Origin: Minisyncoccota bacterium
GTDB lineage: Bacteria; Patescibacteriota; Microgenomatia; Levybacterales; UBA12049
Assembly (NCBI GenBank): GCA_025449795.1
Contig: JANWIQ010000066.1
Coordinates: forward strand, 1 to 11,296
Direction of reading: 5' to 3'
DNA: 11,296 nucleotides
Below are positions 4,612 to 11,296 of this stretch, piece after piece (within the stretch, counting starts at the first letter, position 1; every line of letters begins with the position of its first letter). Made by a program: the position numbers and the translations under genes. The notes under the pieces were generated by a model. It was not told the DNA's origin, searched no databases, and saw only the letters and a program-made list of their open reading frames with translations.

Positions 4612-5964
4612 ATGACTGTAGACACAAAGCTTCTTTGGAAAAACGCACTCTCAAATATAAAAACCGAAGTTTCCATTGGAAACTTTGTTATGCTTTTTCG
4701 CCAAACCACTCTCCTTGAAGTAAATGACACCACAGCAACCATAGCAGCGCCTTCTGCAATGGTCATTAATCTTTTGCAACGGCATACACCGGTTATTAAA
4801 AAGGCGCTTTCCCTGGCGCAGGTAAGTATAGAGCATGTTGTTTTTGTCCCAAAAACAATTGTCCACGAAGAAAATGCACCCGCAGGCAAACAAACCTCTT
4901 CACCTCTTTTTTCCCCGGAGCCGCAAAAGCCATTGTCTCTTGGCCATTTACCACGAGTACGACAGGATTATACTTTTGCAACACTAGCAGTCTCTGCATC
5001 CAACCAACTTGCTTTTGTTTCTGCACAAACGGTTGCAGACAAGCCAGGGACCTCCTATAATCCGCTCTTTATTTATGGGCCAGTTGGTGTTGGGAAAACC
5101 CATCTTATGCAAGCAATTGCCAATGCCGTTTATGTGCACACCCCAGACGCAAAAATTATCTACATTACGAGTGAAGAATTTACCAATGAAGTAGTAGAGG
5201 CGATACGAAGCAATGACACTGCGCGGATGAAAAGAAGATTTCGTTCGGTAAATCTTTTAATTATTGACGACGTACAATTTATTGCAGGAAAAGACAAAGT
5301 CCAGGAAGAGCTTTTTCATACATTTAATAGCCTTATTGATAATGGTGGACAGATCGTTCTCTCTTCAGATAGGCCCCCGAGTGAAATAAAAAAACTTGAA
5401 GCGCGGCTTTCTTCGCGTTTTGCCGGTGGTCTTACTGTAGATATAGAACCACCAGATTTTGAGATGCGAACTGCAATTGTCCTCAAAAAGGCAGAACAGC
5501 TACATATCCCAGTCTCTATGGATGTGGCGAAAGCTATCGCGGAAAAAGAACAAGATACCAGGAGTCTGGAGGGCGCACTACATAGGGTAATCACCCAGTC
5601 TAAGACAACAGGACAGGAAATCTCCCTAGATCTTGCAGAAATAACCCTGAATGAAAAACGCCAAAAAACAAATTCCCTGCTTCATTCAGAGGACATTATC
5701 AATAGTGTTTGTTTGTTTTATAACATCAAGCCAACGCAGCTAAAAGGCCCCAAAAGAGACGCTTCTTTAGTAAAGGCAAGGCAAATTGCCATGTATCTTC
5801 TGACAAAAGAGCTTGGCATCACGCTTGTGGAGGTAGGGAATATTCTCGGCGGGAGAGACCATACCACTGTTATGCACGGGGTTAGAAAAATTGAGGGATT
5901 TCTTGTGGAAAAGTCGAGAATTAGTGAGGAAATTGTGGGGATATCCAAGGGATTGCGAGGATAA
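4612..5964 (+). CDS. dnaA: Chromosomal replication initiator protein DnaA
   Basis: This AAA+ initiator binds DnaA boxes and melts the origin. It is 450 residues from the ATG at 4612; an ATG at 4600 adds four residues, and the frame is also open from a TTG at 4543. Domain I (LWKNALSNIKTEVSIGNF, residues about 8-75) is followed by a short linker. Domain III has Walker A GPVGVGKTH (K162), Walker B LLIIDDVQF (D219, D220), the LSSRFAGGL box VII Arg region and the sensor 2 segment RSLEGALHRV. Domain IV ends with the DNA-binding signature GGRDHTTVMHGVRKIE (413 onward). I prefer 4612 because the promoter -10 overlaps the 4600 ATG and domain I homology starts just after it. No Shine-Dalgarno sequence is present. 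The next gene is dnaN, with the putative oriC between. Confidence 0.95.
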   Translation: MTVDTKLLWKNALSNIKTEVSIGNFVMLFRQTTLLEVNDTTATIAAPSAMVINLLQRHTPVIKKALSLAQVSIEHVVFVPKTIVHEENAPAGKQTSSPLFSPEPQKPLSLGHLPRVRQDYTFATLAVSASNQLAFVSAQTVADKPGTSYNPLFIYGPVGVGKTHLMQAIANAVYVHTPDAKIIYITSEEFTNEVVEAIRSNDTARMKRRFRSVNLLIIDDVQFIAGKDKVQEELFHTFNSLIDNGGQIVLSSDRPPSEIKKLEARLSSRFAGGLTVDIEPPDFEMRTAIVLKKAEQLHIPVSMDVAKAIAEKEQDTRSLEGALHRVITQSKTTGQEISLDLAEITLNEKRQKTNSLLHSEDIINSVCLFYNIKPTQLKGPKRDASLVKARQIAMYLLTKELGITLVEVGNILGGRDHTTVMHGVRKIEGFLVEKSRISEEIVGISKGLRG

Positions 5965-5991
5965 CTGGTTGACTATTTTGGCAAGAGATGC

Positions 5992-6069
5992 TTTTCAACA
6001 TCTTATCCAGAATGTTATCAACAGGTTATCCACCGATTTTTTAGCTTCGCTTCCTTGCTTTTTTCCACA
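5992..6069 (+). other. oriC: Putative oriC: phased DnaA-box cluster
   Basis: The 143-bp dnaA-dnaN gap holds 9-mers in the same orientation: TTTTCAACA (5992-6000), TTATCCAGA (6003-6011), TTATCAACA (6015-6023) and TTATCCACC (6026-6034), spaced 11, 12 and 11 bp. They therefore lie on one face of the helix. A further near-match TTTTCCACA is at 6061-6069. Most differ from TTATCCACA at one base, and the first at two. Clusters of this kind between dnaA and dnaN form oriC in many bacteria. A perfect box also lies upstream in the dnaA promoter. The call is by pattern; origin activity is inferred. Confidence 0.75.
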
Positions 6070-6081
6070 TTTCCCGATACA

Positions 6082-6107
6082 CTACTACAACTACAAATAT
6101 ATATACT
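6082..6107 (+). other. DnaA-trio-like run and A/T unwinding tract
   Basis: After the last box-like 9-mer and a short C-rich spacer (6070-6081) come triplets CTA CTA CAA CTA CAA (6082-6096). The complementary strand reads 3'-GAT-GAT-GTT-GAT-GTT, close to the DnaA-trio motif on which DnaA loads to open the duplex. An alternating A/T tract (6097-6105) follows and abuts the dnaN ATG. The order box, spacer, trios, A/T tract matches the basal unwinding system known from Bacillus subtilis. Two of the five triplets are off consensus. Confidence 0.5.
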
Positions 6108-7205
6108 ATGAAGATATCCTTTTTGTCAGAAAACCTACAGAAAGCACTTGCCCTTACCAATCACGCTGTTTCAACCAAAAATCAACTTCCCATACTCTCC
6201 CACGTACTTTTAGAAACAAGGGAAGGAAAAATATATCTTAGCGCAACAGATTTAGAAATAGGGATAGAAACAGTTATCCAGGGCGTGATAGAAGAAGCAG
6301 GTAGCGCCACTATTCCCGCAAAACTTTTCCTTGAGCTTGTGAATACACTTCCTGCAGGTAAGGTGTCTTTGGTAACACAAGAGGGGAGCGTACAAATTGT
6401 TGGAGGCAAAACAAAAACAACACTCCAGACTGTACCCCCAGAAGAATTTCCTAAGCTCTACGAGCGAAAAGGAGAAAAAATACTTTCCCTTCCTGGGAAA
6501 TCTCTCCAAAATGTTTTGAAAAGAATTCTCTTTACAGCAAGTATCGAATCAACAAGGCCAGCGCTCTCGGGCATTCTTTTTAAAAGAATAGAGTTGGGAT
6601 TTATCCTTGTGGCAACAGATGGGTACCGATTGTCACTGGAAAAGATAACCACAGAAGAGCAAGCAGGCTTTGAAGGAAGTATTATTATTCCCGCAAAGTT
6701 GATAAAAGAGGTACTGTCTCTTCGGGAAGATGCGCCGATTGATGTATATGTAGACGGCCAACAAAATCAAATACTTGTTGCTCAGGAAGAAACTGTTTTT
6801 ATTGGGAGGCTTATTGACGCGGAATTTCCAAATTATGAAAAAATTCTTCCCACAGATGCATCAACAGAAATTACCGTAGACAAAGATGTTTTGCAAAGAG
6901 CAGTAAAAACCTGCGCGATATTTGCCCGGGAAACAGCTAACATCATTACCCTTTCCATCCAAAAGGAGAAAATGTCTGTATCTTCAAAAGCTCCTTCCCT
7001 GGGAGAGAATGTGGTTGATGTGGATATGACACTCAAAGGGGAAGAAAATGATATTGCCTTTAACGCAAGGTATCTACTCGATTTTCTTGCGGTTGCAGAT
7101 ACCCAGGATATACGTTTTGAGATGACCGGGCCGCTCAACTCTGGTGTATTTCGCCTTGCAGGAAATGCTTCTTATCTTCACCTTATTATGCCAATAAGGG
7201 TATAG
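6108..7205 (+). CDS. dnaN: DNA polymerase III beta sliding clamp
   Basis: This is the ring-shaped processivity factor that tethers the replicative polymerase to DNA. The length, 365 residues, is normal. It starts MKISFLSENLQKALALTNHA and has the domain 1 pattern LPILSHVLLET...YLSATDLEIGIE, a domain 2 ending in LVATDGYRLSL, domain 3 with DAEFPNYEKILP, and the family C-terminus SYLHLIMPIRV (usual MPMRL/MPVRL). The ATG directly follows the A/T tract of the putative oriC and has no Shine-Dalgarno sequence. It may be translated from a dnaA-dnaN mRNA or from a very short leader (TATATA at 6098-6103). Its stop is 4 bp from the stop of the convergent Ig-like gene, leaving no room for a terminator. 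Confidence 0.96.
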   Translation: MKISFLSENLQKALALTNHAVSTKNQLPILSHVLLETREGKIYLSATDLEIGIETVIQGVIEEAGSATIPAKLFLELVNTLPAGKVSLVTQEGSVQIVGGKTKTTLQTVPPEEFPKLYERKGEKILSLPGKSLQNVLKRILFTASIESTRPALSGILFKRIELGFILVATDGYRLSLEKITTEEQAGFEGSIIIPAKLIKEVLSLREDAPIDVYVDGQQNQILVAQEETVFIGRLIDAEFPNYEKILPTDASTEITVDKDVLQRAVKTCAIFARETANIITLSIQKEKMSVSSKAPSLGENVVDVDMTLKGEENDIAFNARYLLDFLAVADTQDIRFEMTGPLNSGVFRLAGNASYLHLIMPIRV

Positions 7206-7209
7206 GAAG

Positions 7210-7932
7210 CTAATGTTCTGGTTGGTAGATTTGGTAGTGTATATCTAGCTGATTAACTTGAGAAAGCAAAACCCCTGTCGAAATAACCCACGATAAAAAC
7301 TCCTGTTTACTTGCATCAGGATTTCCCAAAAGCAACACAGAGAAAATTATATGGGAGGGTGAAGCGTCTGAGGGAGAAGATGTGACAGAAAAGTCTTGAG
7401 CAGAGTAAGGGGTGGAATTGGCCAAGAAAAGATCGGGCATAAAATGTTTCTCCCATGAGTCATCTTCTCTTCCAAAAGTGTCTTGTACACCTGGGGTTGG
7501 ATTGGTTCCCTGGGTCGAGAAATTGTAGGTGGGAGATATTGTCCCGTCAGCGTAGCGGATAGCGTATTCATAATTTGTACCAGGGAGAAGAGGGGAAGAA
7601 GGTTTTATAGCTATTCTAGAACCTTGTACGCTTGTGGTATAAGAAATTTCAGGATAAATCCAGATATCTAGGGGTTTATTCGGGTCAATGGGTTTTGTAA
7701 GAATAAGTGTTATCGTCGTATCTGCAGGAATATTGTTTGCCCTGTCGTTTGGTTGGGTTGTTGAGATTTTTGTAATCCCGTTTGAAGATTCTTGGAGAGA
7801 GGTGATTGGTGTTGGTATGGGAAAGAAAGGGAGATTGATTTTTACAGAATTTTTCCCTCCCGAGAACATAATAAAAAGAAGTATGACGATAAAAAGAATT
7901 AAAGAAAACCCTACAATGTAAATTGTTTTCAT
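7210..7932 (-). CDS. Membrane-anchored protein with SbsA-type Ig-like domain
   Basis: This product of 240 residues has no family name I can assign as a whole. Residues 5-23 (YIVGFSLILFIVILLFIMF) form an N-terminal membrane anchor or uncleaved signal. A Pro/Thr/Ser linker follows (about 33-50). Residues about 52-141 look like a bacterial Ig-like (Big_5/SbsA) domain: TTQPNDRANNIPADTTITL, then SRIAIKPSSPLLPGTNYEYA and a closing YNFST strand. The remainder (150-240) has alternating strands and is unassigned. The protein should face outward. Its ATG comes 3 nt after the stop of the 1111-residue protein, so the two are probably co-translated and may work together at the envelope. It has no clear Shine-Dalgarno sequence of its own. 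Confidence 0.75.
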   Translation of the reverse strand: MKTIYIVGFSLILFIVILLFIMFSGGKNSVKINLPFFPIPTPITSLQESSNGITKISTTQPNDRANNIPADTTITLILTKPIDPNKPLDIWIYPEISYTTSVQGSRIAIKPSSPLLPGTNYEYAIRYADGTISPTYNFSTQGTNPTPGVQDTFGREDDSWEKHFMPDLFLANSTPYSAQDFSVTSSPSDASPSHIIFSVLLLGNPDASKQEFLSWVISTGVLLSQVNQLDIHYQIYQPEH

Positions 7933-7935
7933 ATC

Positions 7936-10900
7936 TTAGTTATTTATTCTGTGCACTCCTAATAAGCTTTCCATCTCATGTGCTGCATTTCGTGAGACCA
8001 CCTCTGCATGTCCAGCACCATCGCTGTTACCTTGGGAAACTTCTATAATACTACCATCAGGGCTGACCGATGTCACGATTGCAATATGCTCATCTTGCAA
8101 ATAGTCTTTAAGGTACTCTTCGACTGGACGTTTTCCCCAGTATTGAATGAAAATGTCTCCTGGTTTGAAGACGAATTTGTCACCCGCCGAGTAGGGAATC
8201 CAGCTATAACCAGGGATTGGTAAGGGTTGTAGCGCATACTCTGCTGCATTCCTCGTGCCTATGTCTTGACCGACGCCAATTGTAGCAGCTTCTGCAAATC
8301 CCACACACTCTAAAACACCATTGTCATTTACTGCCTTTTTAATATACTGGGTGACAGCTGTTTTATTTTGGCTTGGGAGTAGATTAAGACAGCCACCGGC
8401 AAGCGTAGATGCTGTTATGCTGTGTCCACAGTTAGCAAGTATATTCACTAGCGTTTTGGAATACGCAGCAAGACCATCGGGCGTCTTTCTAAAGGAAGTA
8501 TCAAAGAAAGACGTTTCTCCAAAAATATTTTTATATGCAAAATAATAATAATTTGCATATTTGCCTGTTGGATAATTGGCAAGACTTTCCGGCGCCCAAT
8601 CACTCCATGTGGGATAGGTAAGATATTCGCCTATCATATCTGCCCAACACTCATTAGGATAGGGGCCTTGAATACCAGGCCTATCGTAATCATGTTGGCA
8701 ATTAAGCGTAGGAAGAGTTGGGGTGTTATTGTACACCGAAGACAGAAATAAGGCGTAAAGATCGCCATGCTTATCCGCAAGCACATGCCCCAATTCGTGC
8801 ATAATAGTAAATTTATTATAATCATGCTCTCCTTCGTGGGGACCGTAGATATGGACAATAAAACCGTTAAGGTTTTGTTCGGTAAACCCTCCCCCTCCTT
8901 GAAGATCGGAGAAGTTAAGCCCAATATGGCTTTGTGTAACAGATAGCAGAGCAGCATATTTTGGTGATTGTAAGGCAAGACATAGTGCTAAGAAATCATC
9001 TTGCAGCATGCTTTTTTTGCCAGAAAGATCATCCCCTGTTACCTGAAAACCCCATCCCTCAATCGCGTTAATAAGAGAGGGGACATCGCTTGGTGTCGCG
9101 GTAGGGCATGAATTGATGACCCGTGAACCGATAAAAAAGTCACTTTGGTTAAATAGGTTCTTGAAGGCAAAAGTATAATACAAACCATAATTTGGATCAG
9201 ATTTGTAGTTAGAAAAAATAAGACCTAAGTTTGGAGTAAGTCCAGCAGCTGGCGCTGCTTGGGGAAAAGGGTTGGGAAAAGGTTGGGTAAAGCCGTTTTC
9301 ACCCGCTGTGTCTAAGTACGTAGGGTAGGTAAGATATTCCCCAACCATATCGGTAAAACAATTATCCACAAAATTAGGAGTTCCAACCGTGCTTGCACAG
9401 GAATAGCTTGGTAATGCATTTATGCCATGGAAAAGTGTGACATTAGTAGTAAATTCTTGCACCATATCTGCCGTGCTGCCAGAAAAGTAGGTAGGGTTAA
9501 ATTGAGAAACATTGTTATATAGAAAAGCGGTTGCAAGCGTTTTTCCCACAACAAACTGCAGTTTGGGAAGTGCGAAAGAGGCGGGGTTATCTGTAGTTCC
9601 ACTTGGGGAAACGCATTTCTCGGGATTGTATATGTAAATATTGTCAGAATTATAATTGCCTGTAAGCGGATCTATGCCATAGTTTCCGGCGCAAGTAATT
9701 CTGTTTGCACTATCCGTTACGGTGGGGTTTTGTTGCAGATGAATAATGGGAGGAGTATAGCTGCCGCTTCCGTCGTTGTGACTAGTTACCCCATACCAGA
9801 AATTATTGAAATCTGCTTTTATACTTCCCGGTGCAGATTCACCAGAGAGTATGCAGACTATTCCATACAAAGCTCGGGCAACAGATTCATTCGCCTTGCC
9901 ATTATAGAATTTTTTTCCATCTTTTTGGACAGACGTCATGTCTCTAAAATCTATTTGGAAAAAACTCTTTGTTTCATTAAATACCTCCTCACCCCCCGAA
10001 CCTACTTTTGCAAGATACTGGGTATTACCGCAGGAGAGCTGGGTAAGGGGAATAGGGCAATCGAGTTTGCAACCTGGTGCGTTTGCGATAATCAACACGA
10101 TAATGATAATAACAACAATTAATAATATTGCCCCCAAGATGGCCCATACAACATACGGATTTGAAAAAAGTAATTTTTTAGCAACTCCACTACCCAGACC
10201 GGGTATTGGCAATCTAATGCTCGAGGGTCCGGATCCTTGTGGGAGGGGCGATCCAGAAGGAGTATTTGAAGCAGTAGGAAGGAAACTGGATTCAGCATCT
10301 TCAAATCCTTCAGGTAACGGAAGGCTTGGCAGTTTTCTAATTTTTGCTGCTTTTCTTAGTTTTTTTAGCTCTTCCCGCGCCACTTTTTGCTCTTTGCGGA
10401 CAGAGGCAACAACCCTTTTCTTCACAGATCCTTGCAAGGTAGATTTTCTGCCAAGTCCTAACAAACGCCTTCTCGAAAGTAATCGTTCGAGGTTGGGATT
10501 ATTTTTTCTTTGTTGCCCGCTTGCGTATTGTCGAAGAATGGCTTTTCTTCTCCTTTGTATTTCTTCTGGTGATAATTTTTTTCCTCTTTTTTCTTCTTCT
10601 TTTCCTACGTTTTGCAAAGCCTCCCGAAGGCGTTTTCTTCTTTCGCTCTCTTCTTTTTCTTCCCTTGCTTCCCTGTCCCGCTGACGCCTGCTTTTATTTG
10701 GGTTTGTCCTTTGACTTTCTCGCTCGCGTACCTGCTCATCAAAATTGTGTCGCAGGTTTTTTATATCCTCATCGCTCGCTCCAGCATCCCGTATGCGATC
10801 TTCAAGTGCTTGATATTGCGAGCCGGAGAGCGTACTAGAAGAAAGACTGTCTAACTGTTCATCGGAAATATTGCCACTTTCACCAACGTCATCGTAGTCG

Positions 10901-11271
10901 GAATGTTCTCCAAACATTTCATCGAGTTGCCTGCTGTTGGTATGGGCAATAACTTCCCAACTTTTAGACGTGTCAGCGGTAGCAACAGCAAGTGACCCAA
11001 TACCAAAAGCGCCTGCAAGATTTCCAAAAGAGGAGAGTGCACTGGGAGGTGGTGGTTGATTTTGTTGGAGCCTTTGGGCAGCATAGATTTTTTCTATATA
11101 TTCCCGGGTTTCTGGAGAAAATACAGCGCCACTTCTATTGCCTTTCTCCCTCTCAATTGTATTGATGACTGCCGCTCGTGCTTCACGGGTTGTCGCTTCG
11201 CTTAGACGTTGGCGGTCGTAAGAGTTTAATTCTTCTAACCCTATTAGTTTTTGCGGATTTGTATCGGCCAT
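7936..11271 (-). CDS. Single-pass envelope protein: pseudo-metalloprotease, metalloprotease and CHAP domains
   Basis: The product has 1111 residues and an architecture I do not know from any named family. Residues 1-370 lack a signal peptide and include a Lys/Arg/Glu-rich, probably coiled or disordered stretch (about 185-330), so they should be cytoplasmic. Residues 374-395 are one strong membrane helix (VVWAILGAILLIVVIIIIVL), then Cys 401, 405 and 414. Outside follow two related domains. Copy 1 (about 545-720) has FVVGKTLA and NCFTDMVGEYLTYP. Copy 2 (about 806-960) has HELGHVLA (H825, E826, H829) and ECWADMIGEYLTYP (E874, D878), a zinc-peptidase HExxH with an ExxAD third-ligand motif. Copy 1 lacks all three ligands. 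The C-terminus (about 985-1111) is a CHAP/NlpC-like domain with ECVGFAEA (C989), HIAIVTSV (H1062) and EVSQGN (N1082). It probably cleaves envelope peptide or peptidoglycan bonds. The ATG at 11271 has a 7-nt predicted leader. The domain reading is firm for the motifs; the biological role is inferred. Confidence 0.8.
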   Translation of the reverse strand: MADTNPQKLIGLEELNSYDRQRLSEATTREARAAVINTIEREKGNRSGAVFSPETREYIEKIYAAQRLQQNQPPPPSALSSFGNLAGAFGIGSLAVATADTSKSWEVIAHTNSRQLDEMFGEHSDYDDVGESGNISDEQLDSLSSSTLSGSQYQALEDRIRDAGASDEDIKNLRHNFDEQVRERESQRTNPNKSRRQRDREAREEKEESERRKRLREALQNVGKEEEKRGKKLSPEEIQRRRKAILRQYASGQQRKNNPNLERLLSRRRLLGLGRKSTLQGSVKKRVVASVRKEQKVAREELKKLRKAAKIRKLPSLPLPEGFEDAESSFLPTASNTPSGSPLPQGSGPSSIRLPIPGLGSGVAKKLLFSNPYVVWAILGAILLIVVIIIIVLIIANAPGCKLDCPIPLTQLSCGNTQYLAKVGSGGEEVFNETKSFFQIDFRDMTSVQKDGKKFYNGKANESVARALYGIVCILSGESAPGSIKADFNNFWYGVTSHNDGSGSYTPPIIHLQQNPTVTDSANRITCAGNYGIDPLTGNYNSDNIYIYNPEKCVSPSGTTDNPASFALPKLQFVVGKTLATAFLYNNVSQFNPTYFSGSTADMVQEFTTNVTLFHGINALPSYSCASTVGTPNFVDNCFTDMVGEYLTYPTYLDTAGENGFTQPFPNPFPQAAPAAGLTPNLGLIFSNYKSDPNYGLYYTFAFKNLFNQSDFFIGSRVINSCPTATPSDVPSLINAIEGWGFQVTGDDLSGKKSMLQDDFLALCLALQSPKYAALLSVTQSHIGLNFSDLQGGGGFTEQNLNGFIVHIYGPHEGEHDYNKFTIMHELGHVLADKHGDLYALFLSSVYNNTPTLPTLNCQHDYDRPGIQGPYPNECWADMIGEYLTYPTWSDWAPESLANYPTGKYANYYYFAYKNIFGETSFFDTSFRKTPDGLAAYSKTLVNILANCGHSITASTLAGGCLNLLPSQNKTAVTQYIKKAVNDNGVLECVGFAEAATIGVGQDIGTRNAAEYALQPLPIPGYSWIPYSAGDKFVFKPGDIFIQYWGKRPVEEYLKDYLQDEHIAIVTSVSPDGSIIEVSQGNSDGAGHAEVVSRNAAHEMESLLGVHRINN

Positions 11272-11277
11272 AGGCAG

Positions 11278-11290
11278 TACAATTATTATG
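11278..11290 (-). promoter_or_regulatory. Candidate -10 and start for the 1111-residue protein gene
   Basis: CATAAT reads leftward from 11290 to 11285, which would place +1 near 11278, seven bases before the ATG. The -35 would lie beyond the window edge, so it cannot be checked. No Shine-Dalgarno sequence lies between. This agrees with the near-leaderless layout of rpmH and dnaA. Confidence 0.35.
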
Positions 11291-11296
11291 ACACAA

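Noticed and set aside
5969..5997. TTGACT with 17-nt spacing as a dnaN promoter
   Set aside because: The -10 position reads TTTTCA, a poor match, and coincides with the first DnaA-box-like 9-mer.
8824..8838. A second HExxH (HEGEH, residues 812-816) in the hydrolase
   Set aside because: It follows a Gly-Pro turn and precedes DYN, so it is unlikely to be helical. HELGH at 825-829 has the helical hydrophobic context usual for zinc peptidases.
9938..10684. A 248-codon open frame on the + strand
   Set aside because: It is antisense to the Lys/Arg/Glu-rich part of the 1111-residue protein. Such codon use leaves the opposite strand rich in Ser/Phe/Leu codons without stops, and the translation looks like no family.
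1..11296. CRISPR array, insertion sequence or transposase
   Set aside because: No regularly spaced direct repeats with unique spacers and no transposase-like product were seen.

Overview
The window looks like the replication-origin region of a small-genome bacterium. The leftward genes run rpmH-rnpA-yidD-yidC-jag and the rightward genes dnaA-dnaN, divergent from a shared 258-base intergenic region. This is the classic bacterial oriC neighbourhood. The sequence is fairly A+T-rich, the genes are compact, and standard code 11 reads through every gene. After jag there are surface-polysaccharide genes instead of the usual mnmE/mnmG. Three genes that open transcription units have almost no leader and no Shine-Dalgarno sequence, and genus-type interspersed palindromic repeats are present. 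Together these suggest a Patescibacteria/CPR genome, perhaps Microgenomates-like. That placement is an inference from style and not from a search.

Left arm (1-4341, all leftward). rpmH (L34) starts the unit and is followed within 2 nt by rnpA (RNase P protein), then yidD, yidC (membrane insertase) and a short KH-R3H jag/khpB. A Wzy/WaaL-type O-antigen polymerase/ligase gene overlaps the end of jag. A Wzx-type flippase gene follows and runs off the left edge. The polymerase gene carries an in-frame palindromic repeat element, and a related repeat fills the jag-yidC gap.

Origin (4342-6107). The rpmH and dnaA promoters diverge around a G+C-rich nested inverted repeat. The dnaA promoter has a perfect DnaA box between its -35 and -10, which points to autoregulation. 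The dnaA-dnaN gap holds four DnaA-box-like 9-mers spaced 11-12 bp apart, a fifth near-match, then a DnaA-trio-like CTA/CAA run and an alternating A/T tract that abuts the dnaN start. This is a good oriC candidate.

Right arm (6108-11271). dnaN meets, tail to tail with a 4-bp gap, a leftward two-gene unit. Its first gene encodes a 1111-residue single-pass membrane protein. That protein has a long charged cytoplasmic N-terminus, two tandem metalloprotease-like domains and a C-terminal CHAP amidase domain. The first metalloprotease-like domain has lost its zinc ligands, while the second keeps HELGH plus an ExxAD motif. Its second gene, 3 nt downstream, encodes a membrane-anchored Ig-like (SbsA-type) protein. 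I read this pair as an undescribed envelope-remodelling or host-contact module. It is the most novel content in the window.
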